A stretch of DNA of 64,000 nucleotides from Volvox africanus (Eukaryota; Chlorophyta; Chlorophyceae; Chlamydomonadales; Volvocaceae): positions 2,046,001-2,110,000 of the forward strand of contig BSDZ01000021.1 in NCBI GenBank assembly GCA_030268105.1, read 5' to 3'. Below, piece after piece: positions 59,201-64,000 of the stretch. How positions within the stretch are numbered: position 1 is the stretch's first letter; each line of letters opens with the position of its first letter. The notes beneath the pieces are model-generated. The model was not told where the DNA came from, searched no databases, and was given only the letters and a program-made list of their open reading frames with translations. A program made the position numbers and the translations under genes.

Positions 59201-61039
59201 CAAAACCTGCGGGGTTAAGTCGGCATTCCGATTTACGACCTAAGCCTGCATTCTTGTATTCCTGATTGCACACGACACCAGCAGGCAGACTGGCACACAG
59301 ACAAACGCACATACCGATACTTTACATCACACTCATGGATACGCATATAAGCATGTCGGAACCCAGGTCGATGCAGGGGCAGGAGCACACGCTATGGGCT
59401 TTATTAGCCGCACGTACCTGCATCTCCCCTGCCAGCACCGGCGGCTCGTGGCGATGGATGAAGTGCCGAACGCACATTCCCGCGCGTAGCGGTCGTTCCG
59501 GATTCCAGGCCGCACCGCCTCCAGTTGTTCCACGGTTGCCACCTCGGCCTTTTCCCACCCTTGCTCCCCCTGCTCCCATGCCCAGGTTGGGAAAAGAGGA
59601 GGACGCCTCCACACGCAGCCGCCCCGTCGCCACAGCCCGTCGGTAGTACTCTTCCGATAGCATTGGGAACTCCTTCAGAAGGTGGGCGTTGAGAACCGCG
59701 CCAAAGATTGCCGCCATGGGGAAGGGAGGTGGTAAGATGGCGCGCTTTGGCAGAGATGAAGTGTGCGCATTAATGTTGGTTGGTGAGAGGCAACGGATTC
59801 ACTGGTGGAGCACCCGAAGCGAAAAGAACAAAACTGGATCAGCATTGTATCAAGAAGGTCTAATCAGGTTCTGTCATAGGACCCCAATCGTAATCGGGGC
59901 AAAGCCCGGAAGTAAGTGTTTTGCTATCCCAGGGCAATCCACGGCTGTGTAACCCCCTCTGACCCCGCTTTGGGGGTAATTTGGGTTTTCGTGTCAACAT
60001 TTGACTCCCTGCTCTCTCCGGACCGCCATGCTCATTCCAACACCAGTGTTCGTTCTGACACGTCGTCCTCCTATGGTGGTTGTCCGCCTACCTTCCTGAC
60101 AGGGCCACCCCCTTCCCTACATTTACACATTACACCCCCGGCGCCGCACATGGGCCGCAGGCGTCCGAACGTACCTCTGCCATGAGCTGCATCAGCGGCT
60201 TGCCGTCCTGGCGCTTCTTTACGAAGCATTTAAAGTCAAAATAATACGGCTTTACCTGCGCGTTAGGTCCATGGGCCAACGCAGCATGCATGTGGTTTCC
60301 GATCCAGCCGCCAGAAGGAAGTATCGGTACATCGGCACCAATACTCATTCAGGACACCGCTCGTCAGTAGGTACGTTGCTTGGAGGTATAGGAGTGTTGG
60401 ATTGTCCAAAGGTGTTGCTGATGGACAGGGAGAGATGCCGCGACATGCCGAGATCCCCACCGCAATATCGTTTCAGACATCTCTCACCAAACGGAGGCCT
60501 TCGACAAATACATAGTCCTCTGGTCTTGGCGCCGAGTTTGCGTCCTCAATAACAGTCTCCGCAGGAAGCTCTGCGGGCAGGAAGCTCTGCTGCTGGCCCT
60601 GCTGTGGCCCCTGAAAAAGTTGCCCCCCGCCGATCCGTGTGAGTGACTCTACTGAGGTGCTGCACGATTGCATGAGGCCTTGATCTAGATGCTGTTGCTC
60701 TCCACACCGCAGTGTTGAAGGCCCACGCTCTACAGGGAACACATTCGAAGCTGTTGAGACGCCAGCGTCCGGGGGGAGGCTGTCCACCGGCGCACACAGA
60801 GGGGGTAGCTCAAGGCCAACGGGATCAGAAGTTGAGACCGCCGGTGGCTGATCTGCTGCTGCAAGGGTAGATGCAGGCGGTTCGGTCATCGTTTGCACGA
60901 CCGCAGTGGGCACAGCTGCGCGAGGACCAGCAACAAAATAACCAATCGTACGACGGAATAAATGTTCTCTTGCAGCTAATGCAGACTGCAATGCGGTCCA
61001 GGAAAGGCGACTGCAGTTAACATGGGAGCGGAGGCGCAT
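56226..61039 (-). CDS. RluA-family RNA pseudouridine synthase (RPUSD2/Pus8-Pus9-like)
   Basis: Nine exons on the minus strand: 60488-61039, 60175-60255, 59418-59672, 59102-59206, 58439-58558, 57943-58286, 57516-57689, about 56982-57411 (5' boundary tentative) and 56226-56603. They are in phase and give about 812 residues. After a low-complexity N-terminus come family motifs: [29 protein letters not shown], the catalytic [20 protein letters not shown], and [20 protein letters not shown]-terminal C-P-H-C with Y-L-H-A-A-R-Y follows. Family knowledge: these enzymes isomerise uridine to pseudouridine in tRNA (position 32 for yeast Pus8/Pus9) or mRNA, using the Asp of R-L-D. Here the residue before R-L-D is Tyr instead of the usual His. 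Target RNA and compartment cannot be told. Expanded Ala/Gly/Pro loops make it longer than typical members. Confidence 0.88.
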
Positions 61040-61428
61040 GGAGGACGCAAAGTCTCAACTCCAAAGACCTATAGCTATAATGCCTTCATTCGCATGTTTT
61101 GTTTATATATCTTGGCAAATGCGAGAGTGAATTACCTCAAGAAAATGCGGTACTATAGTACTGCAATACAGTACTGCAGTCGACTATGGACGAGAAAGTG
61201 CCTGTTAATTGCTGGTTCCCAGACTTGCCACCAAATACCTAGTCAGGCTTAAATAAAAAAGATCTTTCTGTATGTGCAATGGAGCCAGTGGTGAACCTGG
61301 CGAGTGGAACCTTGAGTTGTGGTATTTATGTTTCAACTTTCCGTTAATGGCTCATAATGCGGGATGTCTAGCACAACAAGAATCATTGTGCGAAATACCC
61401 ACTTCATCCAATATCCTGTTTAGTACAA
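61040..61428. promoter_or_regulatory. Divergent intergenic region (candidate bidirectional promoter)
   Basis: 389 bp separate the start codons of the pseudouridine synthase (minus, 61039) and the F-box/SET gene (plus, 61429). The segment is AT-richer than the flanking exons and includes TTTATATATC near 61100-61109 and a TACTATAGTACTGCAATACAGTACT-type symmetric stretch at 61150-61174. Both promoters and 5' UTRs must lie here unless undetected 5' exons exist. Confidence 0.5.
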
Positions 61429-63896
61429 ATGTTAGAGTGTGCGCCCGAGCAGGTTTTTCAAGTGTTACTGCTTCATCTTCCTTTCAACCGTGACATAGCA
61501 CGGCTTGGAACCTCATGCGCTGCTGCCGCATCCGCGCTGCGGTTTCACCTGGCAGCTCTGCACCGTGACTTTTCCCTCGGCGCAGAGCCATGGCACTCCG
61601 TGGGGGTGCAGCCACTGCCTGCATGCAGGTGTGCTGCATTCTCTGCATAAACACTGTCACATTAAATAACTGGTTCTCCGCGGTAGAACGCGTGTATGAG
61701 AATGGCGTTGCGCGACGATGAGCATTCACTCTCAGAAAGCGCTTTGACTCATGTCCGGCTGTTTCCCATATGCATGAGCCATGTCCAATTGCACCGCTAT
61801 CCGGTATATGTGAGGCCTAAGTGTTTCCTAATGGTTTCGCGGCTGTAATGGAAAGCGTACAATGCCCAGTACCCTTGAACTTCACCTACAACGCGGCTCT
61901 TGGATTGCCGGCTGGTGGCGGCGGACTGCTGACGGGAGACGACGGCTGTAGCACCACCTGTGCCTGTTACAACCGTAGTTATGGCCATCACGGTATTAGC
62001 TTGGGCTGCAGCGGCCCTGCCGATGGCGTCGCCCTGGGTGCCGATGTTGCCGCCACCGCTGCTGCCGCCGGCACTGCCGTCCAGCCCGACTCAGCACGAA
62101 TCCCTGTCGGGTTACACCGGGGTGGCACGCCGGGAAGGACGGGATATAATGGGCAGGACCAAATCGAAACTGACGGCGCTAGGCACCCATGCAAGGAAGC
62201 AGCAGCGCAAAAATTGCAAACCGGCCCTTCGGAGCACCGAAATCTCATGGAATCTGACGGCGGCCAAAACGGCCTCAGCAGCAGCAGCGCCGGCGGCTGG
62301 GACGGTTGCGGCTTCAGCAGCCGGGACCCTCTCAAGGATTATGATGATGGCGCTTTCGCCCTCTTCGATGATGTCCGTGGCGGATACGGTCAGCATGATG
62401 ATGGCGTAACTTCATATCGGTCATGTCCCTGTGGAATAGCGGTCCCGAGCGGACAGCCAGCCTACGACACGAACGCTGTTGGACTGTCGCCGCATGTTTG
62501 CTCGGTGCGCTCGTGAGGGCGCTTTGTGGTGTGGATTCATGCATCTGGGCATGAACGTTGGCGATGACAAGTTTGTACTTCTGGACCAGGGACCCCAGGG
62601 ACAAGTCTCCATGGAGACTAAGGACTAAGGAGAGGACAAACGATGGCTCGCAGTCCTGTTCGAGCAAGCTAGCGATGCCAACATACCATAGCCAGACCGC
62701 TTTGCACTACACCTACTACAGAGCTGCCACTAGCACGACGACACCTAACCACCTGTACATGAATGTGTTGTCTCAGGGTGCCTCCGGCGGTGGCGCCTCT
62801 GCCGCCTACATATTGGAGTGCGGCCCTGCCTGCGCCTGTTCTCCTGCGTGCGCTCAAGGCCACACCTGGCGACAGAGGGAGCGTGCCGGGGAAAGGGGCA
62901 TTGAAGAGACAGGCTCGGAGATGCAGGCGCAGGAGTGGATCAGCCTCAGTCCCAGTCCTTGCCCCGCCAGGTTGACGCAAGGGGGCCTGGTCGTGCAAGT
63001 GGCGATCCGATGGCAGGAGGCCAAAGTGAGGGGCTCGGACATTCTTAACGGGGACTTTTGCCGGCCCTCGTAGTTCCTGGGAGTGTAGTGTGCAGGATAA
63101 GCGGCTGTTTTCTCGATTCACAGTCCCACCACAATTGGGTGCCTTGATGGGATTGCGGTGTGGAAGTGGGAGCACACTGGAAGGAATGAGTTTCCTTATT
63201 TAGCACTGCGCCTAGATCAAGCTTCCTTCCCACAACCGTTCCGCGCCTTAAATGCCTTATCAAGGGCATTTAACGTGCTTCCATGTCTGTTGGTGGTATC
63301 CTGTGGCCTAGGGCTGGGGAGTAGTGGCATTGGAGCCTATACCTGCCAGACGCTTCGTTTGTCTGTATGGTGGCGAGTACATTACAACAGCGGAGGCGGC
63401 GGCCCGGCTCCACAAATATGATGCTGCTAGCCTGGGTCATGCGCTCCTGGTGAGTTGGATGAGTTTGGGGTAGCAGAAGGAACTACCTTCCACAATCCGT
63501 TATAGTCCACGAAATTGACATCTATTTTTTGGTGATTTATCGAGGTATTTTAGCTCGCGCCGAGACTGAAACTCGGGTTGGTGGATTCAAAGTCCACCGT
63601 GATGACCACTACACCACGCGAGCGCTTGAACGCGATCAGAACATGCAATTTAGGCTGCTGGGGTAGCAGCTGAGGTATTGATTGTTGACATACTTATTAA
63701 CATGTGTAGATATTCCCAGAGACCAGGTCCGAAGCGCCGCTTGCACGTATCCTTTGCCGTCAGCAGCTGGGAGCGCTCCCAAATTGGCCTTTTCTCTTTT
63801 ACAGGTGGTTCGTGAAATACTGCCCAGCGGCTTGGCACTGCGTATCAACATAGACGCAACCCTGCTGGGCAACATAGCGCGCTTCTTCAACCACAG
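61429..63896 (+). CDS. F-box + pre-SET + SET histone methyltransferase (Su(var)3-9 type), 3' end beyond window
   Basis: Exon chain: 61429-61628, from 61856 (3' end near 62360-62410, uncertain), 62777-63025, 63312-63449 and 63805-63896. The last four junctions are in phase. The first exon reads P-E-Q-V-F-Q-V-L-L-L-H-L-P-F-N-R-D-I-A-R-L-G, an F-box-like start with the ATG in good position. The second begins with V-P-L-N-F-T-Y-N-A-A-L and a Cys cluster (C-S-T-T-C-A-C), as in pre-SET domains, and then has a long Gly/Ser/Ala insert. The third has the second pre-SET cluster (E-C-G-P-A-C-A-C-S-P-A-C) and L-T-Q-G-G-L. The fourth and fifth give SET motifs G-W-G-V-V-A-L, Y-G-G-E-Y-I and G-N-I-A-R-F-F-N-H. 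The gene leaves the window before the catalytic Tyr and post-SET. Family knowledge: pre-SET proteins mostly methylate H3K9. The F-box join is phase-consistent but unproven. Confidence 0.75.
63553..63623 (-). tRNA. tRNA-Gln (anticodon UUG)
   Basis: The 71-nt minus-strand sequence folds as a cloverleaf. The acceptor stem is seven pairs (GCTCGCG with CGCGAGC). The D arm contains GTGTAGTGGTCATCAC. The anticodon stem is GTGGA/TCCAC with loop CTTTGAA, anticodon TTG. The T stem is CCGAG/CTCGG. The T loop is TTTCAGT, not the usual TTCRANY, so the B box is atypical. It sits inside the 63450-63804 intron of the SET gene, on the opposite strand. No intron in the tRNA, and no genomic CCA, as is normal for nuclear genes. 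Confidence 0.88.
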
Positions 63897-64000
63897 GTAG
63901 ATAGGTATGAGATGGTAGAAGGGTTGATGGACATGACACGTGATGACTGTATCATCTTGCGGGGGGCTGGAGATTGGGTATGACAACTTCCGTCCCGCGA

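Noticed and set aside
63240..63275. Small inverted repeat TTAAATGCC/GGCATTTAA in a SET-gene intron
   Set aside because: Nine-bp arms are within what chance can give over 64 kb; no further structure.
1..64000. CRISPR arrays, prokaryotic defence or toxin-antitoxin operons
   Set aside because: No regularly spaced repeats and no co-directional uninterrupted genes; the gene structures are clearly eukaryotic.

Overview
The window looks like nuclear DNA of a volvocine green alga (Chlamydomonas/Volvox relatives). The reasons are short exons with phase-consistent GT-AG introns, a ciliary IFT-A gene, a TRPV-type channel, a hydroxyproline-rich wall-type protein with a C-type-lectin-like domain, Gln-rich chromatin proteins, and decayed Ty3/Gypsy and SINE-like elements. 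Genus is not decidable from sequence alone; the moderate GC content fits Volvox better than Chlamydomonas. All exon models here were built by hand from splice signals, phase continuity and family motifs.

Layout. 0-1 kb: a decayed retroelement integrase on the minus strand. 3.5-5.1 kb: a tandemly duplicated, frame-broken coiled-coil sequence. 8.0-17.9 kb (minus): a very large Gln-rich, trithorax/SET1-like H3K4-type methyltransferase. A 1.8 kb deleted Ty3/Gypsy element sits antisense inside the intron that splits its SET domain. 20.3-20.8 kb (minus): a fragment of a C-type-lectin-like domain. 21.9-23.4 kb (plus): a FUN14-family membrane protein. 25.0-27.5 kb (minus): a proline-rich wall/matrix protein with a C-type-lectin-like domain. 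30.2-38.4 kb (plus): an ankyrin-TRPV-like cation channel with a large S2-S3 insertion. Two near-identical SINE-like copies, each with its own target-site duplication, lie in inverted orientation at 29.3 kb and 37.5 kb. 40.5-54.6 kb (plus): a complete 33-exon IFT140 gene. 56.2-61.0 kb (minus): a nine-exon RluA-type pseudouridine synthase (RPUSD2/Pus9-like). 61.4 kb to beyond the end (plus): an F-box + pre-SET + SET histone methyltransferase, with a tRNA-Gln(UUG) gene antisense in one intron.

Functional themes. Two different SET methyltransferases lie at the two ends, one H3K4-type and one Su(var)3-9-type. A cilium-related pair (possible ciliary TRP channel followed by IFT140, same strand) occupies the middle. 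IFT140 and the pseudouridine synthase are convergent. The synthase and the F-box/SET gene are divergent, with 389 bp between start codons.

No prokaryotic-type defence system, CRISPR array or operon is present. The most unusual items are the TRPV-like channel with about 400 inserted residues between S2 and S3, the apparent F-box/SET fusion, and the retroelement inside the SET-domain intron.
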